NCBI GenBank assembly: GCA_910579745.1
Contig: CAJTVH010000012.1
Span: forward strand, 1-64,000
Length of the DNA: 64,000 nucleotides
Origin: an uncultured Clostridia bacterium
GTDB taxonomy: Bacteria > Bacillota > Clostridia > Lachnospirales > CAG-274
Direction of reading: 5' to 3'
This document shows positions 18,624 through 26,478 of the stretch, piece after piece; positions within the stretch are counted from its first letter, which is position 1, and each line of letters opens with the position of its first letter. The notes beneath the pieces are model-generated. The model made no database searches, was not told the DNA's origin, and saw only the letters and a list, made by a program, of their open reading frames with translations. Position numbers and translations under genes: made by a program.

Positions 18624-19020
18624 TTGTAAATAGTTAATTAGAGTTATAGTCAGAAACTTAAAAATAAACAAACTCATCAACGAAAAACCACTTTCCCTGT
18701 ACCGCGGACGGTCGCAAAGCTTCCCTTTGCCTCTTATCCACGTTCTTCTTCCGCCGATCTGTCAAAACGATTTTTCTCTTGCTCTCTTTTGTTTGTTTTC
18801 ATGTTGATTGATTAGATTTCTTTCTAAACTTTACAGCGATTATGTAGTTTCGAAAGAAATCTACTATATGAGAGATTTAATTTTTGTTTTTTGTATATAA
18901 ATACTTCAGAAAAATTATTTTACCAATATTTTTTTTGAAATTAATTGTAGCGGTTTTTTTTATTTTATGTTATAATATTCCACATGATAAATTCGGTTAA
19001 GTTTAAGGGGGAGCGCGTTT
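18624..19020. other. Intergenic region with an unusual GC-rich stretch, no gene
   Basis: About 400 bases. The part 18670-18800 is richer in G+C and pyrimidines on the + strand than its surroundings. Read on the minus strand it contains a 22-codon frame (18802-18734) and, in another frame, an open stretch to about 18658; neither is a supportable gene. A 12-bp palindrome TAGATTTCTTTC/GAAAGAAATCTA lies at 18813-18824 and 18852-18863. TATAAT occurs near 18970 but without a well-spaced -35. Confidence 0.45.
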
Positions 19021-20301
19021 ATGAACATAAAGCTTGAGAATATTCTTGCCGTTATAAGCGACGAGAATAGCTATGAGGTAAAAAGAACTGATATTTTTAT
19101 AAAAGATGGGATTATTTTTAAGATTGGGGAAGGTGAAAAAAACTTTATACCCGAAAAAATTATTGACGGAAAGGACAAGCTTGTTATTCCCGGTCTTATA
19201 AATTGTCATACGCATACTTATATGTCGGTGTTCAGAAATATAGCTGATGATTTAGCTTTTAACGACTGGCTGTTTAAGAATATTATGCCGAGAGAGGACA
19301 AGCTGAGTTTTGAGGACGCTTATTGGGGAGCTATGTTATCATGCGCTGAAATGATAAAGTCAGGAACGACTTGTTTCCTTGATATGCACATGTTTAAAAA
19401 TCAAACCGCTGAAGCGGCCGTTAAGTCTGGCATGAGAGCTGTTATCTCAAGGGGGCTTTCGGGAGAGTCTAGAAATGAGGACGGGGCGGTGAGAAGAATT
19501 AACGAAGCTTTTGAGGAAATCGAGAAATGGGAGGGAAACGACAGGCTTTCGTTTATGCTGGCCCCTCACGCTATTTATACTTGTGGGACTGATTATATAA
19601 AATATACCGTAGGAAGGGCCAAGGAATACGGTCTCTCGCTTCATACACATTTATCCGAGACAAGATATGAGGTTGAGGAAGCTAAAAAGAATTACGGTAT
19701 GACGCCGGTGGAGTATCTTAACAGTATCGGTTTTTTTGACGTAAATACAGTCGCCGCTCATTGCGTACATCTTCAGGAGGAAGACTTTAAAATCCTAAAG
19801 GAGAAGAATGTCAATGTGGCTCTTAATCCTATTAGTAATATGAAACTTGGAAATGGCTTCGCTCCGGTTTTAAAGATGCTTGAAAGCGGGATTAATATTT
19901 GTGTCGGTACGGATAGCGCGGCGAGCAACAATAGTTTAAATCTGTTTTCAGATATGAACGCCACGGCTCTTATTCACAAGGGAACAAACGAGAACGCTCA
20001 GGCGGTTGACGCTTTTAATATATTTAAAGCGGCTACAATTAATGGGGCGAAAGCTCTTTCTATTAATTCGGGGCAAATTAAAGAGGGAAAAGCGGCGGAT
20101 CTCGCTATTCTTGATTTGAATTGTCCTCAGCTAAGGCCGATGAATAATCTAATGGCGGCTTTATCATATTCCGCTAATGGGTCGGAGGTTGAGACAGTTA
20201 TTATTAACGGCGAGATTGTCATGGAAAATAAAAAGCTTTGTTTTGTGGATGAAACTGAGATTTATAAAAACGTTGAGAAAATCGCTCAAAAAATAAAGTG
20301 A
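19021..20301 (+). CDS. Amidohydrolase, SAH/MTA deaminase type
   Basis: A 426-residue metal-dependent amidohydrolase of the MtaD/DadD group, which deaminates S-adenosylhomocysteine, methylthioadenosine and related adenosines to inosine forms. Metal ligands are visible: H63 and H65 in NCHTHTYMS, H208-T-H210 in HTHLSET, H247 in HCVHL and D298 in GTDSAASNNSLN. The start ATG 19021 follows AAGGGGGAG. The next gene, 52 bases on, is an AhcY family hydrolase, which strongly suggests S-adenosylhomocysteine recycling. Sequence alone does not separate SAH, MTA and guanine-type substrates; the neighbour favours SAH. Confidence 0.85.
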   Translation: MNIKLENILAVISDENSYEVKRTDIFIKDGIIFKIGEGEKNFIPEKIIDGKDKLVIPGLINCHTHTYMSVFRNIADDLAFNDWLFKNIMPREDKLSFEDAYWGAMLSCAEMIKSGTTCFLDMHMFKNQTAEAAVKSGMRAVISRGLSGESRNEDGAVRRINEAFEEIEKWEGNDRLSFMLAPHAIYTCGTDYIKYTVGRAKEYGLSLHTHLSETRYEVEEAKKNYGMTPVEYLNSIGFFDVNTVAAHCVHLQEEDFKILKEKNVNVALNPISNMKLGNGFAPVLKMLESGINICVGTDSAASNNSLNLFSDMNATALIHKGTNENAQAVDAFNIFKAATINGAKALSINSGQIKEGKAADLAILDLNCPQLRPMNNLMAALSYSANGSEVETVIINGEIVMENKKLCFVDETEIYKNVEKIAQKIK

Positions 20302-20353
20302 CTTTTTGTTGAAGCTTAATATTATTTTTTTAAAATTATAGGAGGTTGTAAAA

Positions 20354-21601
20354 TTGATTAGTGAAATTCGTTGCAAAGAGCTTTGGGAAAGCGGTAAAAG
20401 AAAAATCGATTGGGTAAAACAAAATATGGACTTACTTAGAAGTATCGAGAAAGAATTTTTAGAAACCAAACCTTTTAAAGGTCTTAAAGTCGCTCTTTCC
20501 ATTCACCTTGAGGCTAAAACAGCGTATTTGTGCAAAGTTCTTGCGTCAGGAGGGGCTGAAATGTTCATTACGGGAAGTAATCCCCTATCAACTCAGGACG
20601 ATGTAGCCGCCGCTCTTGTTCATGATGGACTTAATGTTTTCGCCTGGCACGGTGCTACCGATGAGGAATATGAAAGGCATACATCTAAGGTTATTGAGGC
20701 GGGTCCCAATATTATTATTGACGACGGGGGAGATTTAGTTAATTTAATTCACAGCAAATACCCTGAGAAAATATCTAACGTTATTGGGGGATGCGAGGAA
20801 ACAACCACCGGTATTATAAGGCTTATAGCTATGAACAGAGAGAATAAACTTAAGTTTCCGATGGTTTTAGTCAACAACGCCAAATGCAAGTATTTGTTTG
20901 ACAACAGGTATGGAACAGGGCAATCGGTATGGGACGGCATAAATAGAACGACAAATCTTATTGTCGCCGGAAAGAATGTCGTCGTGGCAGGGTATGGATG
21001 GTGCGGTAAAGGAGTGGCTATGAGAGCGAAAGGATTAGGCGCTTCGGTTATTGTTACCGAAATAGACCCTATTAAAGCTATGGAAGCCGTTATGGATGGG
21101 TTTAAGGTAATGAGGATGGAAGAGGCGGCTAAAATAGGCGATTTTTTCGTTACAGTTACAGGATGCAGAGACGTTATTACAAAAAATTCTTTTGAGGTTA
21201 TGAAAGACGGCGCCATTTTATGCAACGCCGGGCATTTTGATGTTGAGGTTGATGTAAAAGGTCTTAAAGAAATCGCTATTGAGGAAAAGCCAGCAAGAGA
21301 TAATATTATGGGATATAAGCTTGAGAATGGGAAATTTATTTATGTTATCGGAGAGGGCAGACTCGTTAATCTCGCCGCCGGAGACGGACATCCAGCGGAA
21401 ATTATGGATATGAGTTTTGCTATTCAGGCGTTAAGCGCTTTATATCTTGTGAAAAACAAAGGTTCTTTTGATAAGAATATTATTTATGTTCCCGATGAGA
21501 TTGATAAAGAGGTTTCTAGGAGAAAACTTAAATTTTGGAATCTTGAAATTGATGTACTTACGGAAACTCAGAAAAAATATCTTAATAGCTGGGAAGTTTA
21601 A
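20354..21601 (+). CDS. ahcY: Adenosylhomocysteinase family enzyme, possibly S-inosylhomocysteine hydrolase
   Basis: A 415-residue NAD-dependent hydrolase that releases homocysteine from S-adenosyl- or S-inosylhomocysteine. Visible: SIHLEAKTA, GCEETTTGI near the active site, AKCKYLFDNRYGTGQS with the NAD-contacting region, GYGWCGKG at 213-220 and HPAEIMDMSFA. It is the shorter type without the usual C-terminal Lys/Tyr extension of long bacterial enzymes, similar to thermophile and archaeal forms. The start is TTG 20354, 9 bases after AGGAGG. Paired with an SAH deaminase-type gene, it may act on S-inosylhomocysteine, as described for Methanocaldococcus; this substrate is inferred. Confidence 0.9.
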   Translation: MISEIRCKELWESGKRKIDWVKQNMDLLRSIEKEFLETKPFKGLKVALSIHLEAKTAYLCKVLASGGAEMFITGSNPLSTQDDVAAALVHDGLNVFAWHGATDEEYERHTSKVIEAGPNIIIDDGGDLVNLIHSKYPEKISNVIGGCEETTTGIIRLIAMNRENKLKFPMVLVNNAKCKYLFDNRYGTGQSVWDGINRTTNLIVAGKNVVVAGYGWCGKGVAMRAKGLGASVIVTEIDPIKAMEAVMDGFKVMRMEEAAKIGDFFVTVTGCRDVITKNSFEVMKDGAILCNAGHFDVEVDVKGLKEIAIEEKPARDNIMGYKLENGKFIYVIGEGRLVNLAAGDGHPAEIMDMSFAIQALSALYLVKNKGSFDKNIIYVPDEIDKEVSRRKLKFWNLEIDVLTETQKKYLNSWEV

Positions 21602-21618
21602 TATAGATTTGACTAGGA

Positions 21619-21694
21619 GTCATAGTAATCTTTCTTTTTTATTATAAGACTTATGTTTATTAAACGTATATTATTTAGATTGCTATGACTTTTT
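21619..21694 (+). terminator. Terminator-like inverted repeat after ahcY
   Basis: GTCATAGTAATCT (21619-21631) pairs with AGATTGCTATGAC (21677-21689) with one mismatch, followed by TTTTTT. The loop is long (45 bases) and AT-rich with further pairing possible. Confidence 0.65.
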
Positions 21695-22278
21695 TATGTT
21701 TATATTACAACGGTTGTGTTTAAAAGAAAACTAAGGAAAAAGTATTTAAGCGCGAGGATTTAAGTTTTAACGGAAAGGGTTTTAATTCTTAAACGTTGAA
21801 ATTATTAAAAAATTAGGACATAATTTGAAAAATTTTGAGTAAAATGTTATTATTTTGTTTATAACGAAATAATAAAAGAATAAATGGGGAAGCTTTGTTA
21901 AAGTCTGATATATCAAGAAATTTTTTTGTTTTGTGCTAAAAATTCTGTGAGCTGATATAATTCATATTGGAATTATTATGGGTGGTTGAAATGCGCCGAG
22001 CGCAGGTATTATTAGTGGTATATGGATTAGAGTGAAAGGCATGAGGATATTAAATTATTGTAAGTGTTGATATATAAATACTGTTTATTTACAAAGTTAA
22101 AATTGGATTTAATATTGACCTTAATTCATAGGATAATTGTATTGACTTTTTTCGTGTGTTGTGATATAAATAATATCATATGTTTGTTGTTTGCTTTACA
22201 AATTGAGTATAATTTACATTTTGTTTTATTAAGGGTTTTATAATAATTATATTATAATATTTTCAGGAGGTACAGGTA
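21695..22278. other. Intergenic region upstream of purM, no gene
   Basis: About 580 bases without a supportable gene. 21867-21962 shares words with the gap before spoIIIAE. A good promoter lies at 22142-22170. The leader to the purM start is about 100 bases, AT-rich; I did not recognise a purine (guanine-type) riboswitch core in it. Confidence 0.5.
22142..22170 (+). promoter_or_regulatory. Sigma-A-type promoter for the purMND genes
   Basis: TTGACT at 22142-22147 and TATAAA at 22165-22170 with a 17-base spacer. It is the best match upstream of purM, about 100 bases from the start codon. Confidence 0.6.
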
Positions 22279-23304
22279 ATGGATTATAAATCGGCAGGTG
22301 TTGATGTTGAGGCGGGTTATAAATCTGTGGAACTTATAAAAGAATGTGTGAAAAGCACTTTCAGAAAAGAAGTTCTAGCGGATTTAGGCGGGTTTGGAGG
22401 TCTTTTTTCGATCGCTAAAGCGAAAGATATGGAAGAACCTGTGCTTGTGTCAGGTACGGACGGAGTGGGAACAAAACTCAAACTCGCGTTTGTAATGGAC
22501 AAACACGATACTATTGGCGTAGACGCGGTAGCTATGTGCGTTAACGATATTGTATGCAGCGGAGCCGAGCCTCTGTTTTTTCTTGATTATATAGCCTGTG
22601 GTAAAAACTTTCCGGAGAAGATAGCCCTTATTGTTAAAGGAGTCGCCGAAGGATGCGGACAGGCAGGCGCCTCTCTTATAGGCGGAGAGACCGCTGAAAT
22701 GCCTGGGTTTTACCCTATTGATGAATATGACCTTGCCGGGTTTGCCGTTGGTATTCTTGATAAAGCGAATGTTATTGACGGAAGTAAGACAAATGACGGA
22801 GACTTGCTTGTTGGCATAGCCTCAAGCGGAGTCCACTCAAACGGTTATTCTCTAGTAAGAAAGATTTTTGATATTTCGGAGAATAACGTGAGACAATACA
22901 TAGATGAACTTGGAATGACGTTAGGGGAAGCTTTGCTGACTCCCACAAAAATATATGTAAAACCTATTCTTGAACTTATTAAAAAGGTAAATGTAAAGGG
23001 TATAAGTCATATCACGGGAGGCGGTTTTATAGAAAACATTCCAAGAATGCTCCCTAAAGGGTTTAAGGCTGTGATTAAGGAAGGAACATGGCCTGTTTTG
23101 CCTGTCTTTGAACTTATGGAACGAAAGGGCCGCGTTGAGAGAATGTCAATGTACAATACTTTTAATATGGGTATCGGCATGGTTTTGGCTGTCTCTGAGG
23201 ATGACGCCAAAGAGACAATCAGGATACTTGAGGAATGCGGTGAAAAGGCATATGTTATAGGAAAAGTCACGAAAGGAGCTGGAATTGACATATGTTTAAA
23301 ATAG
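22279..23304 (+). CDS. purM: Phosphoribosylformylglycinamidine cyclo-ligase (AIR synthetase)
   Basis: The fifth step of purine synthesis: ATP-dependent ring closure of FGAM to AIR. At 341 residues it is full length. Family motifs: YKSAGVDVEAGY at the start, GTDGVGTKLKLA, DCVAMCVND-like (DAVAMCVNDIVCSGAEPLFF), GGETAEMPGFY and ASSGVHSNGYSLVR, then HITGGGFIENIPRMLP. The start follows AGGAGGTA. It overlaps purN by 13 bases, so the two are translationally linked. Confidence 0.97.
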   Translation: MDYKSAGVDVEAGYKSVELIKECVKSTFRKEVLADLGGFGGLFSIAKAKDMEEPVLVSGTDGVGTKLKLAFVMDKHDTIGVDAVAMCVNDIVCSGAEPLFFLDYIACGKNFPEKIALIVKGVAEGCGQAGASLIGGETAEMPGFYPIDEYDLAGFAVGILDKANVIDGSKTNDGDLLVGIASSGVHSNGYSLVRKIFDISENNVRQYIDELGMTLGEALLTPTKIYVKPILELIKKVNVKGISHITGGGFIENIPRMLPKGFKAVIKEGTWPVLPVFELMERKGRVERMSMYNTFNMGIGMVLAVSEDDAKETIRILEECGEKAYVIGKVTKGAGIDICLK

Positions 23305-23915
23305 GCGCTCTCGCTTCGGGCGGGGGAACTAATTTGCAGGCTATATTAGATGCTGTTGAATTGGGAAAAATAAATGGAGAGGTTGTTTCCGTCGTAAGCA
23401 ACAAAAAAGACGCTTTCGCTCTTGAGAGGGCTAAAAAGCACAATGTTGAGGCTGTCTATATGTCAAGAAAGCTATTTAAGTCTTTTGATGAGTATGAAGA
23501 CGCTTTAATCTCTCATTTTAAGTCAAGAAATGTTGATTTGATTATTTTAGCCGGGTTTATGGTTATTTTATCGGCTAAATTTACCGACGCTTTTAAAAAT
23601 AAAATTATGAATATTCATCCGTCTCTTATTCCATCTTTTTGCGGAAAAGGTTTTTATGGTCTTAAAGTACATGAGGCTGTTTTAGAGAAAGGTGTTAAGC
23701 TTACAGGAGCGACCGTTCATTTTGTGGATTCCACAGCTGACACGGGTCCTATTATTTTACAGAAAGCGGTTGAGGTCAAGGACGGTGATACTCCGGAGGT
23801 TTTGCAGAAAAGAGTTATGGAAGAAGCGGAATGGATTATTTTTCCGGAAGCTGTCAGACTTTTTGCCGAAGGGAAAATAGTTATCGATAATAATATTGTT
23901 AGGAGAGTTGATTAA
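23292..23915 (+). CDS. purN: Phosphoribosylglycinamide formyltransferase
   Basis: Transfers a formyl group from 10-formyltetrahydrofolate to GAR. 207 residues, full length. The catalytic triad is visible as N107 and H109 in MNIHPSLIPSF and D150 in DTGPI. The N-terminus has the phosphate loop SGGGTNLQAI. The ATG lies inside the end of purM, and the stop overlaps the purD start by one base. The usual purH between purN and purD is missing here. Confidence 0.96.
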   Translation: MFKIGALASGGGTNLQAILDAVELGKINGEVVSVVSNKKDAFALERAKKHNVEAVYMSRKLFKSFDEYEDALISHFKSRNVDLIILAGFMVILSAKFTDAFKNKIMNIHPSLIPSFCGKGFYGLKVHEAVLEKGVKLTGATVHFVDSTADTGPIILQKAVEVKDGDTPEVLQKRVMEEAEWIIFPEAVRLFAEGKIVIDNNIVRRVD

Positions 23916-25180
23916 TGAAAGTTTTAGTAGTGGGAGGCGGAGGAAGAGAACACGCTATTATATTAAAGCTTAAAGAATCACCAAGAGTAGATAAAATCTA
24001 TTGCGCACCAGGGAACGCCGGAATTTCTGAGGACGCTGAGTGTGTTAATATTAAGGCCACGGATATAGACGCTTTAATGAAATTCGCTAAAGATGAGAAA
24101 ATTGATTTTACGGTTGTCGGAATGGACGACCCGCTTGTTATGGGAATTGTCGATAAATTTGAGGAAAATGGCCTTAAAATTTTTGGACCGAGAAAAAACG
24201 CCGCTATTATTGAGGGAAGCAAGGCTTTTTCAAAGGAACTTATGAAGAAATACAATATACCTACAGCCTCGTATGAAACTTTTGATAATTATAACGACGC
24301 TTACTTGTACATAAAAGAAAGTAAATTTCCCATTGTTATTAAGGCGGATGGTCTCGCTCTTGGAAAAGGGGTTCTTATTTGCGGGTCTTTGGAAGACGCT
24401 GAAAAAGGTCTCAAACAGATTATGGTTGACAAAAAATTCGGCGAGTCTGGCGATAAGGTTGTTATTGAGGAGTTTTTAACTGGTCCGGAAGTATCTGTTT
24501 TATCTTTTTGCGACGGTACGACGGTTGTTCCGATGGTTTCAGCTCAAGATCACAAAAGAGCTTTTGATGGTGACAGAGGACTTAATACCGGAGGTATGGG
24601 AACTTTTTCACCGAGCAGAATTTATACTAAAGAAATTTCTGATATTTGTATGGAGAAAATATTTAAACCTACCGTATCAGCTCTTAAAAAAGAAGGCAGG
24701 GAGTTTAAAGGAATTATTTATTTTGGGCTTATGATTACTAAAGATGGCCCTAAAGTTATTGAGTATAACGCGAGATTCGGCGACCCCGAAACGCAAGTTA
24801 TTTTACCACGGCTTGATTTTGACCTTTTTGATATTTTTGAGGCATGCGTAGACGGAAAGCTTGATAAGCTTGATATAAAATGGAAAGATAACGCGGCGGC
24901 CTGCGTTATTTTGGCTTCGGGAGGATATCCTGAAAGCTATGAGAAAGGTTTTACAATAAATGGCCTTGATAAGTGTGCTAAAATGGACAATATTTACATT
25001 TATCACGCTGGAACAGCTTTTAAAGATTGTAAATTTGTTACAAACGGAGGTCGAGTGCTGGGTGTTACGGGAGTAGGAAAAAATCTTGACGAGGCTATAA
25101 AAATGGCTTATAAGGGCGTTGAATTTATAAATTTTAAAAACGCGCATTTTAGGAGAGATATTGGAATAAAAAAAGTTTAA
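23915..25180 (+). CDS. purD: Phosphoribosylamine-glycine ligase (GAR synthetase)
   Basis: ATP-grasp ligase joining phosphoribosylamine and glycine. 421 residues, normal length. The start MKVLVVGGGGREHAI, the ATP-grasp part ADGLALGKGVLIC, AQDHKRAFDGDRGLNTGGMG and EYNARFGDPETQVILPRL are diagnostic. It overlaps purN by one base and ends the short purine group. No terminator is evident between it and the flagellar promoter 20 bases later, so some readthrough into flgB is possible. Confidence 0.97.
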   Translation: MKVLVVGGGGREHAIILKLKESPRVDKIYCAPGNAGISEDAECVNIKATDIDALMKFAKDEKIDFTVVGMDDPLVMGIVDKFEENGLKIFGPRKNAAIIEGSKAFSKELMKKYNIPTASYETFDNYNDAYLYIKESKFPIVIKADGLALGKGVLICGSLEDAEKGLKQIMVDKKFGESGDKVVIEEFLTGPEVSVLSFCDGTTVVPMVSAQDHKRAFDGDRGLNTGGMGTFSPSRIYTKEISDICMEKIFKPTVSALKKEGREFKGIIYFGLMITKDGPKVIEYNARFGDPETQVILPRLDFDLFDIFEACVDGKLDKLDIKWKDNAAACVILASGGYPESYEKGFTINGLDKCAKMDNIYIYHAGTAFKDCKFVTNGGRVLGVTGVGKNLDEAIKMAYKGVEFINFKNAHFRRDIGIKKV

Positions 25181-25199
25181 TAGAATTTACAAAAATATA

Positions 25200-25228
25200 T
25201 TTACTTTGCCTGTTGATTTTGGTATAAT
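25200..25228 (+). promoter_or_regulatory. Sigma-A-type promoter of the flagellar operon
   Basis: TTTACT at 25200-25205 and TATAAT at 25223-25228, 17-base spacer, placed just before the flgB ribosome binding site (AAAGGAGTG). A sigma-A promoter at the head of the fla/che operon is also the arrangement in Bacillus subtilis. The leader would be very short, about 14 bases. Confidence 0.7.
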
Positions 25229-25248
25229 TGTATCAAAGGAGTGTTTGT

Positions 25249-25629
25249 ATGATTTTTGATAAGTTATTTACGCAAAATACTGTTCTGGGGACCGCTATGC
25301 AGGCTTCGGAATTTAAAAACCAAGTTATTCTTCATAATATGGCCAATAGCGACACACCAAATTTTAAAGGCAGCGAGGTTGAGTTTGAGGGAATTTTAAA
25401 CGACGCTATCGAATCCTCTAAAATTAATGGGAAACTTGATATGAGTTCTGTTATGCCGTCCGTACAAAAGCAACATTATGGATATAAAGTAAGAATAGAT
25501 GAAAACAATGTTGATATTGAAACCGAAATGGTGAAATTTTATAAAAATTCGGCTAAATATGATGTTATAGTAAACAGTGTGCTTAATAATTCCAACAGAC
25601 TTAATACAGTTCTTTCGGGATTTAGATAA
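25249..25629 (+). CDS. flgB: Flagellar basal-body rod protein FlgB
   Basis: Proximal rod subunit exported through the basal body. 126 residues from ATG 25249, which has AAAGGAGTG 6-8 bases upstream; a longer TATAAT-overlapping start at 25228 is unlikely. It has the rod-protein motif HNMANSDTPNFKGSEVEF near the N-terminus and the C-terminal helix ETEMVKFYKNSAKYDVIVN. First gene of the run flgB-flgC-fliE-fliF typical of Firmicutes. Confidence 0.95.
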   Translation: MIFDKLFTQNTVLGTAMQASEFKNQVILHNMANSDTPNFKGSEVEFEGILNDAIESSKINGKLDMSSVMPSVQKQHYGYKVRIDENNVDIETEMVKFYKNSAKYDVIVNSVLNNSNRLNTVLSGFR

Positions 25630-25650
25630 TTTTAGAGGGAAGGCGATTCT

Positions 25651-26091
25651 ATGTCATTTTTTGGTTCTTTGGACACGAGCGCCACGGCACTTACGGCGCA
25701 AAGACTCAGAATGGACGTTATCAGTCAAAATATGGCTAATGTTGATACGACAAGGACGGAAAAGGGCGGTCCATATAAAAGAAAAGTTGTTTTATTTCAG
25801 GAAATCGGCTCAAAAGCTTCTTTTGCTCAATACCTTGGAAAGGCTATGGACTCAGACGTTGGACAGGGCGTAAGAGTTACTCGCATAGTTGATGACGAAA
25901 CACCAGGAAGTCTTACATATGACCCTACGCATCCTGACGCGAACGAGGATGGGTATGTTACAAATTCTAATGTGAATATTGTTGAAGAGATGGTTAATAT
26001 GATTTCAGCGAACCGATCTTATGAAGCTAATATTACGGCTATTAACACAACAAAATCGATGATTGCGAAAACCCTTGAAATCGGTAAATGA
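25651..26091 (+). CDS. flgC: Flagellar basal-body rod protein FlgC
   Basis: Proximal rod subunit, 146 residues. The N-terminal rod motif is LRMDVISQNMANVDTTRT, the middle has YDPTHPDANEDGYV, and the C-terminal helix is VNIVEEMVNMISANRSYEAN, all characteristic of FlgC. The start follows AGAGGGAAGG. 22 bases after flgB. Confidence 0.96.
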   Translation: MSFFGSLDTSATALTAQRLRMDVISQNMANVDTTRTEKGGPYKRKVVLFQEIGSKASFAQYLGKAMDSDVGQGVRVTRIVDDETPGSLTYDPTHPDANEDGYVTNSNVNIVEEMVNMISANRSYEANITAINTTKSMIAKTLEIGK

Positions 26092-26118
26092 GATTATTAA
26101 AACCAGAGGAGTGAAATT

Positions 26119-26433
26119 ATGAAAACAGATACGGATTTATTTCAAGTTCATAAGCTTGCTTTTGATAGTTTTGGCGGCAACAAGCCGGTAAAGGGAGTCG
26201 GCGGCGATGAATTTGGGGCTTTTTTTGATGCGGCTATGGGTTTATATAATGAAACAAACGTATATCAGCTTGACGCTGAACAACTTCAAATTGATTATGT
26301 CACGGGAAAAACAGATGATATTATAGCGCTTAATATGGCTCAAAACAAAGCGACGTCAGCGCTTCAGTTTACTACACAGGTTACAAATAAGGTTTTAACC
26401 GCGTATCAAGAGATTATGCGTATGCAAATGTAG
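26119..26433 (+). CDS. fliE: Flagellar hook-basal body protein FliE
   Basis: A 104-residue adaptor between the MS-ring and the rod. The C-terminal half has the FliE pattern: LDAEQLQIDYVTGKTDDI, then ALNMAQNKATSALQFTTQ and a final helix ending EIMRMQM. The start follows AGAGGAG. It lies between flgC and fliF as expected. Confidence 0.92.
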   Translation: MKTDTDLFQVHKLAFDSFGGNKPVKGVGGDEFGAFFDAAMGLYNETNVYQLDAEQLQIDYVTGKTDDIIALNMAQNKATSALQFTTQVTNKVLTAYQEIMRMQM

Positions 26434-26478
26434 TTTGAGTTTTGATTATTATGAATACGCATAAAAGAGGTGAAATAA

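Noticed and set aside
18690..18720. TACCGCGG resembling a T-box antiterminator word
   Set aside because: The surrounding stem I, AGAA and specifier elements are missing, and the next gene is not a tRNA- or amino-acid-linked gene.
18734..18802. 22-codon minus-strand frame starting ATGAAAACAAAC
   Set aside because: Very short, no ribosome binding site, no terminator, charged random-looking peptide; kept only as an observation about composition.
22171..22278. Possible purine riboswitch before purM
   Set aside because: The leader is only about 100 bases, very AT-rich, and I could not find the conserved three-way junction core or a terminator.
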